Source of the DNA: Capsaspora owczarzaki ATCC 30864
Taxonomy: Eukaryota; Opisthokonta; Filasterea
Assembly (NCBI RefSeq): GCF_000151315.2
Contig: NW_011887295.1
Span: 186,001 to 250,000, forward strand
Direction: 5' to 3'
Length of the DNA stretch: 64,000 nucleotides
The translations under genes and the position numbers were made by a program. Of this stretch, positions 10,742-20,937 are shown one piece after another; position 1 is the stretch's first letter; every line of letters begins with the position of its first letter. The notes below the pieces were generated by a model. The model did no database searches, had not been told where the DNA came from, and saw nothing but the letters and a program-made list of their open reading frames with translations.

Positions 10742-13615
10742 TTACTTGACAGTAGCGTACTCGGCACCAGCAGGCTCTGAGGTTGACAGCTGGTTTGTGG
10801 CGACAACCACAGAGGCATAGGCAGTGGCTGGTCCGCCGGCCACAGGTCGCGATGAGTCATGCAATGCGGGCTGCACATAGTTCACGTCCGTGGTCAAGCT
10901 GGAATACTTCACCGACGTCGCGACCGCGTACTCGGAAGGTGGTTTGACGTCGTCGTAGTGGACAGAGGCATAAGTCGATGCCTCTTGTCTGGGCGCAAGC
11001 GTAGAGTACTGTTCTTCGGCGGCAGCTGGCTGCTGCTGCTTGATGGAGTTGGGACCGGCGAGATGCACCATCGGATGCACGGTTGGTTCGTAAATTGGAA
11101 ACCGCCTGCTCTTCGATCGGTTTCGACGCAGGATTGCGACCAAGAGAAGGATCAACAGGAGAGCAATCGCCCCACCCACGGCGGCGCCAACAATCGTGGG
11201 AAGGTCAGAGTCGTCGGTCTTTTTCGAGGAAGGCGTAGCAGATGCAGTTGGACTGTGAACCGATGCGACTGAAGCGGCTGAAACTGCGGACGCAGCCGAT
11301 GCGATGGATGCCACCGATGCGGCCGACGCAGCCGACGCGGCCGACGTAATCGACACAATCGATGCGGCAGACTTGGCAGAAACAGCAGATTCGGACGCAA
11401 CCACACTTGCGCGAACGCACAAGCCATTGTACACCTCAAATCCGTTGGCGCACTGCACGCAATTGGTGCTCGATGTGCAGTTGAGACACTCTGCGGGACA
11501 GCAATTTTCTGCGCCAGCGCCAATGCAAGTGACGCATTCAAAGGAGCAAGCTGAAAGCCGCACGCCAATGTCAGATTTCAGACACACCCAAGCATCCATC
11601 CCAACCTTAAAGCAGTAGTACTACCTGAAGGAAAAGCCGCTGTGCCATAGGTACTGGGTGGAGCCCACGTATTATTTCCAAAAGTAAAGTTGTTGGGCAC
11701 AAGAATAACGGATGCCAAGCTGGCCTTGTCCCAGAAAAGCCCGGGAGGAAGGGTGGTCATCGGGTTTCCGTAAAGAAACCTGCAGAAAACAGAGCGTGTT
11801 AATTCATAAAACTCTCACTCGTGGACGCAGTCGTCTACTTACAAAACGAACAGTTGGGTCAAAGGCTCGAACGCGTTCGAATCGAGGTTTTCCAGGCGAT
11901 TTTTTGACAAATCTCTACATCGCTCGAAACATTAGCTCAAACCCAGATTCACATAGGAGGACAATGTACACATATCACATACAGCCAGGACAGTTGACCA
12001 ATATTGCTAAATAAGTCCGGGGTCACTGTCGTGAGATTATTTCCAGACAAATCGCTACGCGACCAGACAAACTGGGTGAGTCATACACGCTATCATCCAA
12101 AGATCAGCCGAAAACAACCTTGGCAAGCGCAACGCTTACAGGGAAGTCAATCCTGGAGTGTACTGAAAGTGCTCTGCGTCGAACCAAGTGATTTCATTCT
12201 TTGCGAGAGATCTACGAGACTAGACGGTGAATGGACTCGCTCAAACGAGAACACACGAACCATGCCCCTCCGCCACCATGCTCTTACAATGTCGACAGCA
12301 AGGGAAAGGACTGGAGGAAACCGGGCGAGATTTCTACGATTGAGCATTCAGCGAGCCTCCTGAAAACAGAGCCAGGTCGCGGTCAGAGAGATGCACAAAC
12401 GCACACACACACACTCACTCACTCACTCACTCACTCACTCACTCACTCACTCACTCACTCACTCACTCACTCACTCACTCACTCACTCACTCACTCACTC
12501 ACTCACTCACACACTCCTACACTTACAACTCTGCCAGTTGGTTGTATAAGTACGGTGAATTCTCCAGGGATGTGAGGGTCGGAATTCTGCTGTAATCGCT
12601 GTCAACAGCAGTGCGAGTCAAAACGTGCAGTCGGTGCTATTCGGTGAGACAAGAGCAGTGCAAGAACGTCAGCTTCTTGTTTTTCGATGTGGTACATACA
12701 GCTTTGTGAGAGATGTGACAGACTGCAGCGCGTTCCAGTCAAATTGGGAGAGCAGCGTGCCACTTAAATCCCTGCGGCACCAAAACGATCAAACGATGAG
12801 AAATCAAATCGAGTAGTAAATCCAAAGCTCGAGTTACACGTCGCAAACTGACAGATCCATCAAATTCGGAATGTTGGAAAACAAGTCTTCCTCCAGAGTT
12901 TCGAGGGGGTTGTCACGCAATTTGCTGGTAGCGTCAAACACAGTGAGGGCAAATGAACCAGCGTCAAGCAGCAACGCAGCCAAGAAATCAACTCATACAG
13001 GGTTCTCAGGTTTGGGATGGGTGCGAACAAGCCGCGGGAAATGCTAGTCAGGCTTCCCCCGCTCAAATCTCTGCAGAGAACCAAACTTGAGCAATCCATC
13101 TAGATCTGGACTCGATCTAAACAACGACGCTTACAAGTATTGAAGATTTGTCAGTCCGGTAAATGTTGCCTGATCGTCAAGGAGTTGAAGTGACGATGAT
13201 TGAATAGTCCTGAGCGCAATGTGAGTACTTTGGGCATACATAGCGTGAATTGTACATGAGCGGGACTTACAGTCGGGTCAAGCTGGTCAAAGTGGCGAAC
13301 GCACTCAATGGTAGCACTGTCAGTGGAAGCCCAGAGAGGTCCCTGTCACACGCAAATTACTCAATGTGTGATTCATGACTGGCGCGATTCAACTTTCACA
13401 CGACACACAACTTGAATCACGTACAGCCGAAGAGTATTCGTGGGGATGTTCGTAGGGATGCCCTGAGAGACATCGCAAGTAGTAACCATCTGGTCTTCGC
13501 AAAAGCAAGCCGGGGTCGGTCCAGAGCATGCCTCGAGCGCGCCGACAAAAGTCACAGCGTTGAGCAGCACGACGGCGACCGCCACCATGAAGCTCGCGTC
13601 CGAACGGTGTCTCAT
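10742..13615 (-). CDS. LRR transmembrane receptor-like protein with tyrosine-motif cytoplasmic tail
   Basis: Twelve exons encode about 601 residues. Exon 1 (13425-13615) gives a signal peptide and a Cys-rich cap (CSGPTPACFCEDQMVTTC). Exons 2-10 each encode one leucine-rich repeat; eight are exactly 72 bases and one is 75, all bounded by phase-2 introns that split the same leucine codon. Exon 11 (about 11625-11779) ends the repeat domain. Exon 12 (10742-11550) holds a Cys-rich module (CSFECVTCIGAGAENCCPAE onward), an Ala/Ser/Val stalk, one membrane span (IVGAAVGGAIALLLILLLVA) and a basic stop-transfer. It ends in a tail of about 110 residues with nine tyrosines, including YSTL, YASV, YDDV, YSSL, YASV and YATV. 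No kinase domain is present. The likely role is a cell-surface receptor or adhesion protein whose tail is phosphorylated and read by SH2 proteins; that role is inference. Confidence 0.85.
12413..12510. repeat. (ACTC)n microsatellite, about 24 copies
   Basis: A nearly perfect tetranucleotide tract lies inside an intron of the LRR receptor gene, between the exons for two neighbouring repeats, and is preceded by a short (AC)n. On the transcribed strand it reads (GAGT)n. Confidence 0.97.
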
Positions 13616-14572
13616 GCTGACGATCTAGCCACTCAAACAAACAAACAAAAACAAGCACAAGCGAGACAAGTGAGCGCGGATGACGCATTGCAATTTGGCC
13701 ACTGGGAGTTCGATTACAGAAGGGTTGAGTGTCGGAGGTTGGATAAACTCGGATGACCACAAATTAGAACCACAACAACCCGCAAACGGGTGAAAACAGA
13801 GTCCATCGTCACGACCAGTCACCCCCCCCCCACCAGCGGCAACAAGCGTAGTGAGAATAGTTGAAGTGATGAAAAGGAAAACAGTGAACGAGGCAAGGGG
13901 GAAAGGAAGCACCGCCCCTCCGCGGGAGAGCGTCAACTACGCAGATGACCCAGCAACAGGCAACGAGCGGCACCTTTTCTCTCACCCCGCTGTTACTGAC
14001 TTGCCCCCGCTCCCGGATGCAATGTAGCACGAATCAGCATGAATGAGGGTGAAATGGAGGTGTGAATGGGATGTGAAGCGCAAGTGCAAACTGATCTGCG
14101 ACTCAATACCAAAAAAAAAAAAAAAAAAACAATGACTGAAAATGGAAACAAATTGTGTTGTTATTTTGTGCGGAACTTTTATTCACATTTCGACGTTTCG
14201 ATAACTTGATTTACCGCTGCGTTCCATTTCGGCCACGTTTGAATTGCAGAGACGCAACACACAGCTGCAACAGCAGATGGCACTCTGTTAATGCATGCAT
14301 ATACACATATGCACGGCGAGGCACAGGCAACGAACAGCTTCACACGAAAGGGAAGAAGAAACTCAAAAAGCAAAAAGTGCCGCCAAAAACACAATAAAAA
14401 CGATAAAACCCGCCGTCAACTATTTCCAAATCTCGATGCAAAGGCTCCGCACCAGAGTTGCAGGGGGAAAGTGCGTGATGGCGGCCAGTAGAAAAAGCAA
14501 TAAAGAAAGCCGCGCTATCAGGAGCAAGATCACTTTCCGCGCACCAAAAAGAGTGAGGGGGTGACGCGTGGC

Positions 14573-14621
14573 TGATAGCGCAATCACCGACAGACAGGCC
14601 CCTTGCCGACGTGATTGCGCA
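14573..14621. repeat. Inverted repeat gcgcaatcac ... gtgattgcgc
   Basis: Perfect 10-base arms lie near 14578-14587 and 14611-14620 around a 23-base spacer. The overlapping 9-mer tgatagcgc (about 14573) is also the reverse complement of gcgctatca at about 14512-14520. This could be a binding-site array or a hairpin; no function is shown. Confidence 0.6.
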
Positions 14622-15016
14622 GAATAGAAACTGCATAATTGTGTAACTCACATCACTTAGTAACAAGCATGTCATTCTTGAAGCAGGAAAAAAAAAAAGC
14701 GAGTCCTCAGACCAGAAAACAACAATCATTGAACAATACAGTCAAAACAACAAAACGGGCAAAAAGCAAAAGCTTTTGTTACACCTGAGCTGAGCTGAGA
14801 GAGGAGAACCGCTTGAAGCAGCAGAGTCACTGCTGGGGCTGGCAACAGCGGGGCCTTGCACAGCGGCTGCATGGGCCGGACAGAGCCAACGAAGCTCACC
14901 GGTGGCCATGACGACTCGTGGATAGTAAAGCATCGTCTTTTGGAATGAAAGGCCGAGGTGGACCGGTCGCCGACCAGCGAGTTATTGCCTTTCGAAGCTG
15001 GTGTGAGATCTTTTAT

Positions 15017-15140
<124 letters not shown>

Positions 15141-15336
15141 GGGGGGGCACTACGCGTGCGCTTCGTACTTCCCATGGTCGCGCTTCGCGCCAGTGCAGCG
15201 CAGTTTTTTTGTTTTGTTTTTTAGTTGTTGTTGTCACACCCCAACCCATATCTGTTAGCTCAGTGCTCAATATACTTCGTATCTACCTATTCCTCCCTCT
15301 CGGGTGTAACAGTTGTTTTGTTTTCTGTTTATCCCG

Positions 15337-16608
15337 ATGTCGGCTCCGGCTCCAGCTGCGGCTCCAGCTGCGGCCCCGGATCAGCAGCAGCCAGCTTTTC
15401 GGGGTGTGTTTGGTTTCATCGGCGGCGCGGTCGCCAAGGCGATCTCCACCACATTCATCGTTTTGGTTGTGGCGGCTTTTGTTGCTCAGCACGTGCTGGA
15501 CGACAAGAAGACAATTATGGACGCCAAGACCCACTCGCCCGAAGTCGTTCTCGCTCGCATGCTCGCTCGCTTCGAGGCCGGCTCCGTGATCCCGCCCTTC
15601 GAGAAATACCACGTCAATCGTCCAGAGGCCGTTGCTATGCTTCAAGGGGTGCTGCGCCCCGCGCTGTTGAAGGACTACACGGTCGTCATTGGCGAAGTAG
15701 GCTGCGGCAAGACCACCGCCGTCCTCGACGCCATCCGAGCCAACAGCACTGGCATTGTCTACCACATCGTCGGCGCTGAGCTCCCCGTTGACGTGCCGAA
15801 ACGACTGGCGGGGTCTCTCGCGTTCGCGTTCAACCAGTTCACCTTCACAGCAGGCTACTTCAAAGACCGTGGTATTGAACTGCATGAAGTAACATCGGCA
15901 GAAGAACCGTTCAAGAGCTGGGTGTTGCTCAGTCTCAGTCTGAGGGACGTTGCGCAACAGTTCAAGACCAAGCACGGTCACCCTGCCACGCTGGTCATCG
16001 ACGCTGTGGACCAGATCGCCCAGCAGGGTCCAGCACTGTTGCATGCGATTCAAGATTTTGCCAAGGCGGCTGCTGACGAGCAGCTGCTCAATGTTGTTCT
16101 CGTCACCTGCGATGGTTCGAATCTGCCTGAGCTCAAGGCATCGTCAGCAATGACTCGTGCTCGCGTTGTCGAAGTGAGTGATATCACCGACGAACAAGCT
16201 GTCGATTTTCTGCTGCATCGTGGCGTCAACGAGGATGCGGCAAAACGCGCGGTTGCTGAGATTGCTGGCGGGCGTTTTGTTCTGCTCAACAGCCTGGTGT
16301 TTGAGCTTCAGTTCAAGACTGTGGAACAGATCTTTCTGAAGTTCCACATTGGCACTCGAGGTGCCCTGCGTCGACTTTTCGGCGACTTGGCGCAGATATC
16401 GCCTCCCGTGAGCAGCACCTTTTGTCGTCTCTGTCGAGGTGCTCAGCATGTCGATGATGTGGAGGAGGCTCTTGGTCTCGACCTCACCAAGAAACTCCTC
16501 GCCACCAACATCAACATTCTTGCCTACCATCCCAACAAGACCTACACCCTTCACTCGCGCCACGTTCAGCGCTCCGTGGCTGCCCTGCTGAACTGCACGA
16601 GATCGTAG
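15337..16608 (+). CDS. Membrane-anchored P-loop (AAA/STAND-like) ATPase
   Basis: A single exon encodes 423 residues. After an Ala/Pro-rich start there is one hydrophobic segment (TTFIVLVVAAFVAQHVL, about 38-54), probably a membrane anchor. The body is a P-loop NTPase: Walker A GEVGCGKTT (about 119-127) and Walker B TLVIDAVDQ (about 215-223). A later segment (ITDEQAVDFLLHRGVNEDA, then GGRFVLLNSL) looks like the lid helices of archaeal-type or STAND ATPases. The length and the single anchor suggest a protein fixed to a membrane with its ATPase domain on one face; which membrane is unknown. I cannot assign a named family or substrate. The start at 15337 is the first true ATG. An AATAAA signal follows at 16723-16728. 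Confidence 0.85.
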   Translation: MSAPAPAAAPAAAPDQQQPAFRGVFGFIGGAVAKAISTTFIVLVVAAFVAQHVLDDKKTIMDAKTHSPEVVLARMLARFEAGSVIPPFEKYHVNRPEAVAMLQGVLRPALLKDYTVVIGEVGCGKTTAVLDAIRANSTGIVYHIVGAELPVDVPKRLAGSLAFAFNQFTFTAGYFKDRGIELHEVTSAEEPFKSWVLLSLSLRDVAQQFKTKHGHPATLVIDAVDQIAQQGPALLHAIQDFAKAAADEQLLNVVLVTCDGSNLPELKASSAMTRARVVEVSDITDEQAVDFLLHRGVNEDAAKRAVAEIAGGRFVLLNSLVFELQFKTVEQIFLKFHIGTRGALRRLFGDLAQISPPVSSTFCRLCRGAQHVDDVEEALGLDLTKKLLATNINILAYHPNKTYTLHSRHVQRSVAALLNCTRS

Positions 16609-16722
16609 GGCCGTCCCTTGTTTCTGGCTTCTTGAGCCATCTTCAATTGTTGACCCTCTGTCAACCTCGCCTCGTGTGTTGCTGTCGTTCTCAGCATCTG
16701 GACTTGAAGACGTCGCTCTGAG

Positions 16723-16728
16723 AATAAA
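16723..16728 (+). terminator. AATAAA polyadenylation signal of the P-loop ATPase gene
   Basis: Canonical hexamer about 115 bases after the stop codon, on the coding strand. Confidence 0.6.
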
Positions 16729-17035
16729 GCCAATTGTATAGCTTATTGGCACGATCTGCTCGTTGAGTGGACGACTTGCTGTGCATGGTTGTGTGATATT
16801 ATGAGTGCTTGTGGTGTCACCTTTTGTTCTTCAAAACAAAACCACCACCCGGACTTCCCCGAAATCTGTTGAGTTCGAGATACGAGAAGAATGTGTCTTT
16901 GACTGCTTCGTGTGGTTTGAGGGGCTTGACGATGCTGTACAAGCCACTAAGCCCCTTGAGCACTTGAAAACCAGCCACATCTGGCAGATTCGAATCCAAC
17001 CTCACTGCCAGGTACCCTTGTCTCTGGCTGGACAT

Positions 17036-17398
17036 TCACGCTGAATGTCCGTTTCCAGTCATTCTTTCACGACCACTGTAAGCCCTTGGTAGGGTTAGCC
17101 AGGCAATGCTGTTGTAGAAAGTGTGTTTTACTTCGCCTTGCAGACTGAATACAAAGACATCAACGCCGAGTCTTCTTCGCAAAGAACGCCGAGTCTTCTT
17201 CGCAAAGAACGACCCAGCCGGGACCGCAGAGCCTGCGGGTCCTGACATCCACTGGATTTGTTTCTTGGTCTGCTTTGCATTTTCATTGTTTTCTTGGTAA
17301 ACGAGAATTTGAAAAATCGAATTCCCCAATTCCGATAATTTCGCATCTGTCTGGTCTGGTTGGCTTCTAATGGCTTCAAGCATGGCTTTGATCGTCAA
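17036..17398 (-). CDS. Uncertain open reading frame, 120 residues
   Basis: A single ATG-started frame begins MTIKAMLEAIRSQPDQTDAK, with a hydrophilic, helix-like first half (residues such as LGNSIFQILVYQENNENAKQ). It does not look like low-complexity noise, but I recognise no family. A 23-base tandem duplication (17162-17207) shifts the frame in its middle, so either the downstream half or the upstream half may be out of its original frame. It may be a gene remnant. There are no convincing splice sites or promoter. Treat as a weak candidate. Confidence 0.25.
   Translation of the reverse strand: MTIKAMLEAIRSQPDQTDAKLSELGNSIFQILVYQENNENAKQTKKQIQWMSGPAGSAVPAGSFFAKKTRRSLRRRLGVDVFVFSLQGEVKHTFYNSIAWLTLPRAYSGRERMTGNGHSA
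17162..17207. repeat. 23-base tandem duplication
   Basis: Two perfect adjacent copies of a 23-base unit beginning aacgccgagtcttcttcgca. The unit length is not a multiple of three. Confidence 0.95.
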
Positions 17399-17766
17399 GT
17401 CGCAAGCGAGTCACTCCGCGTCGTTCTTTCAGCAGGTGAGCCTCTCAACTCCAAAATAACACAATCAAAAACGTTGTTGACGAAAACAGAAATCGCTCAC
17501 CAATCCGAGCACCAAGGTTCACGCAGCCACTCGGACGGTCGTGTCGTGTTGTCCGGAGATCCTGATTGAGGCTTGACCAGCGGTTTAAATCCGGGGGCGA
17601 GCTTCTGGTAGCAAGCGCTCCACTGGCATTGTTGTGTAGCAGGGCGCGATGTCTTGCATGAAAATCAGCTGGTTTTTTTTTTCAGAGGTCCCACAGGCAG
17701 CCAGGCTTGAGAGTGTTCATGAGGGTTTGGAGGGGCATCGCGTTGCAGAAACGGGACAAGAAAACT

Positions 17767-18310
17767 CGAGAAATGCTCATTTTGCCTCGTCCATCTGTAC
17801 GAATGCTCTGTACGCTTCTTGTATGAAGCAGATCGCCCCGCCGATGCTACCCACGGCTAGACCGATTGTTCCTGCACAGGTATAGTGCAATCTCGTTGAG
17901 GAAGATGACGTTCAGCCAGTCGTTGGCGTCCAACGCTAGTGGGAGTGAGCATGCGAATCTGGCTGTCGCATTTCATAGACCAGCGCCGCAAAAATACCCT
18001 TCCGTGGTAGTCCGTTCGCTGTTGCTGCTGCGCATACATCACAAAGCCTTCCGTTTGCGCATGGTGGCGGCAACTTTGGATGCTGAGATGCTCTCGCCGG
18101 AGGTGATTTGCGCAACACTTTTCAAGAGGTGAGACGACTGAAGCTTGCTAGGGGCGAGAGCCAGTGCGATCGCGCGTCATGCCCCTTCCCAAGAAGCAAC
18201 AAGCCATGCCATGTACCTTTGAATAGTTAGTGGCGAGCTCGGTGGCGATCTGCTCGTAGGCGAGGCCGCTATCGCGCAGCTCGAGGAAATTGGATCGCTT
18301 CACCTCTCGC
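17767..18310 (-). pseudogene. Coding-like exon fragments (possible small gene or pseudogene)
   Basis: Three minus-strand segments look coding. The first (about 18220-18310) reads KRSNFLELRDSGLAYEQIAT then ELATNYSK and ends at a GTACAT donor; it resembles a helix-turn-helix. The second, after a CTTCAG acceptor, reads SSHLLKSVAQITSGESISAS and stops at 18039. The third (about 17767-17960) reads LDANDWLNVIFLNEIALY and then, in a frame shifted by one base, AGTIGLAVGSIGGAICFIQE with a stop at about 17767. The first ATG and upstream exon are not found. It may be one small gene with introns I have mis-placed, or a decayed gene. No family is recognised. Confidence 0.3.
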
Positions 18311-19839
18311 GACTCTCACTCGCACTGGGTTCGACGGGTTTGGCTTTGTTGTATTTTATGATCTTAGCTGCTGCTGTGTGGATGCATGCGGCGTGCTTGG
18401 CCCATGGGAGGATGAAGAGTGACGAATCGACCGAAAAGAAAACCAAAACAAAAAACCGTTCAAAACATGAGAGTTGTTTTGGCTCGCCTGCGGTTTTGCG
18501 TCACTGTCGCGCTAAATGAGAAACCCTGACACCCGCGTTCGCATTCACTCATGAGATAAATAGTATATTGATACAACAAGTGCATTGAGCGTAGCCGGGT
18601 AGTGACGGGCTCCGGCTTGAGGAACGTCAACAACAAAGCGGACAAAACTCTCTCATCGCCTTGAGCTGTGCATGGTTTTTCTTTTGTTTTAGGGGGGGGG
18701 GGTCGATGATCGGTACATGAGCACAGCGACAGGAGGCACCGAACCAGGTGTATAGAGTCAGAACAAGGGCGTTATGATTGTCTTGCTGTAAATCCGTGGA
18801 TTGTGCCTGCAGGCGCTTGGGTCGAGCTACACCAGAATTCGGTCGAACAGAGATCCTTGTTTTGACCTGCGCCTTGGCCCCTTCCCCACCCCCTCAAAAA
18901 AAAAGTCGACGCGGGTCGGTCAGTCGGCTGGACTCGAGGTGAGCTGAGTGTTTGTCAGGACGTAGAGCCGCGTGCGTCGAGCCGACGAACGCAGCCAGCA
19001 GTTGTTAACGCTCGATTTAGTATGTCAATGCTGAAGGATTGGCCTGGTTTTTTTTCTTTTCTGTTGTTTTTTTTTTTTTCGGAGAAATTCAATCAAAAGA
19101 ATTACTCATAACTCAATGCAGAACAGTCGCTCCCTGGCCAGTCGCTCCAAAGAAAAACCAGAAGCACAATCCAACTTCTAACTGAGTCATTTTGGCGGGT
19201 GGCAGTTCGATAAACACGCACAACGTAGCACGCGACTCGGCAAAGTTATTTTAAGCGCGTGTCACGCAAATTCCGTCACGTTCGCCCCTTCACCACATGC
19301 GCCCCACCCACCGCGTTGACGTCACAAAAGACGTATGTCTGTGAGTCGCATATACTGCTTAGCTAGGCCAGTTCGGCTCTGTCTTTGTTGCTAATTTCGA
19401 TCGTGCAATTGTGAAATTTGATGTCAATTTTTGCTCCTTAGGGGAGAACACACCCCAGACATGAGTCGGCGAGTCCAGTTTTTAAGGAGTGCCACAACAA
19501 CCTTTTATAATGGTTTGCTACAACAGTTTTTAATTGTTAACGTGTGCTTTTTGCAACAATAATTCGGCTAAATTGAAAATTCTCCAGTCGTCCATTCACC
19601 TCTCCTTGTCTTTCGCGTTTTCGCACCCGCCTCGTTTCGCCTTCGCCCCCGACCGATTGACGCTCGTTAGGACGGGACACACATACACCCACGGAGTCTG
19701 ACTCTGACATACAAGAGCCAGGAAGGAAGCCAATCCATCACTTTCTGTTGTGTTTTTTTTTTTGTTTTTTTTTTTTTGGCGTGTTTCTTTTTTGTTTCTT
19801 TTGATTCGTACACCGAAATCGAAGCGGCTGTTATCCGGA
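18311..19839. other. Intergenic stretch upstream of the GT92 gene
   Basis: No gene seen over about 1.5 kb. It contains a G run (about 18693-18702), T tracts at about 19047-19079 and 19753-19777, and a perfect CRE-type palindrome TGACGTCA at 19317-19324, about 520 bases before the GT92 start. The last 100 bases are T-rich. Confidence 0.5.
19317..19324. promoter_or_regulatory. TGACGTCA palindrome (CRE-type bZIP site)
   Basis: A perfect 8-base match to the cAMP-response element bound by CREB/ATF bZIP dimers. A second copy lies at 36303-36310, directly upstream of the ankyrin gene start. An 8-mer occurs by chance about once per 65 kb, so this is only a candidate. Confidence 0.3.
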
Positions 19840-20937
19840 ATGGCAAGTGACCTTCGACAAACCCAACGGCGGTGGTGCGCAACGAGTTCCAACTCGCCCG
19901 TAACGCGGCGCATCCGAATTGCAATTGTGCTGCTGGTCGTGTTTGGCGTGCTCTGGTGGCTGCTTCAGATGGCGTCGAGCGACCGCTTGCACCCGATTGA
20001 GCAGAGCGAAGCCCTCTTCCACGCCGTCTACGGGACGCCAATGCCAACGCGCGATTTCCAGTGTTCCGAGTCGAGCCGCTTCCAGTACCGGCTCACAGCG
20101 TTCGCCATCTTCCGAGACGCCGACAAGTACCTCAAGGAGTGGATCGAGTTCCACAGACTGGTCGGCTTCGACCATTTTCTGATGTACAACAACAACTCGA
20201 CGGACAACTACCGCGAAGTGCTCGTTCCGTACATGCGCGCTGGACTCGTCACGCTGATAGATTTCCCGACCGTCTTGACGCACGATATCGCGGGCTATCG
20301 CATCCAGAACACGCAAAAGGTCGGCATCATTGATGGCGTGCAGCGCTTCCGTTGCCTGACGCGCTACATGGGCATCTTTGACATTGACGAGTTCTTCTTC
20401 CCAACGTCGCCCGATCAGTCGTTGCACACATTGCTGCAAAAGTTCGTGGGCAGCGGCAAATGCGGCGGGCTTGCGGCCTGGCGACTCAACTTTGGCTCCA
20501 ACAACCACACGACGACTCCGCCCGGCCTGGTCCTGGAAGAGTACACGCGTCGCAGCAATGAAGTCATCACTGGCAAGAAGGTCTTGTTCAACCCGAGGCA
20601 GATGGCCGGCCTGCACAACACCCACAGCCTGTTCTTTTACGACGGCAAACCCCTGTGCGATGAAAAGTTCCGTGAGCTCGAGTACACGACCTTCTCTGAC
20701 CACGAGGCCAAGGCCATCCGCGAGGTCGACGTTCTGCGAATCAACCACTACTATACCAAGAGCTACCAGGACTGGGACGAGCGGTTGAAGCGCGGCACCA
20801 TCAGCGGCAACAATAACGACTTTAGCTGGCAGCTGTTTTTGGAGGCCGACAACAACGAGTATCTCGACACTACCGTTGCGCGCTACCTTCCACTCTTGAG
20901 GCAAGCAATGCATGATCCAGCCTTTGTCGCCAGCTAA
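19840..20937 (+). CDS. Glycosyltransferase family 92 (DUF23) type II membrane protein
   Basis: A single exon encodes 365 residues. A short basic cytoplasmic tail is followed by one anchor (IRIAIVLLVVFGVLWWLLQM, about 26-45), so it is a type II Golgi protein. The luminal domain carries GT92/DUF23 hallmarks: EWIEFHRLVGFDHFLMYNNN, the acidic donor-binding motif FDIDEFFFP (a DxD-type site), AAWRLNFGSNNH, and the late block INHYYTKSYQDW. Characterised GT92 enzymes add beta-1,4-linked galactose to glycans or to pectic galactan. The acceptor here is unknown. The length fits a compact family member. The start at 19840 was preferred over upstream non-ATG extensions because it gives a typical short tail. 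Two T tracts lie 60-90 bases upstream. Confidence 0.9.
   Translation: MASDLRQTQRRWCATSSNSPVTRRIRIAIVLLVVFGVLWWLLQMASSDRLHPIEQSEALFHAVYGTPMPTRDFQCSESSRFQYRLTAFAIFRDADKYLKEWIEFHRLVGFDHFLMYNNNSTDNYREVLVPYMRAGLVTLIDFPTVLTHDIAGYRIQNTQKVGIIDGVQRFRCLTRYMGIFDIDEFFFPTSPDQSLHTLLQKFVGSGKCGGLAAWRLNFGSNNHTTTPPGLVLEEYTRRSNEVITGKKVLFNPRQMAGLHNTHSLFFYDGKPLCDEKFRELEYTTFSDHEAKAIREVDVLRINHYYTKSYQDWDERLKRGTISGNNNDFSWQLFLEADNNEYLDTTVARYLPLLRQAMHDPAFVAS

Noticed and set aside
12231-12575. Frame with repeated HSLT units
   Set aside because: It is the ACTC microsatellite read through, inside an LRR intron.
13625-14030. Hydrophobic minus-strand frames upstream of the LRR receptor start
   Set aside because: They lie upstream of a good signal-peptide start, are not in phase with a splice site that would extend the receptor, and have no family resemblance.
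19831-20913. 360-residue frame antisense to the GT92 gene
   Set aside because: The sense frame has a family match with catalytic motif and membrane anchor; the antisense frame has none.
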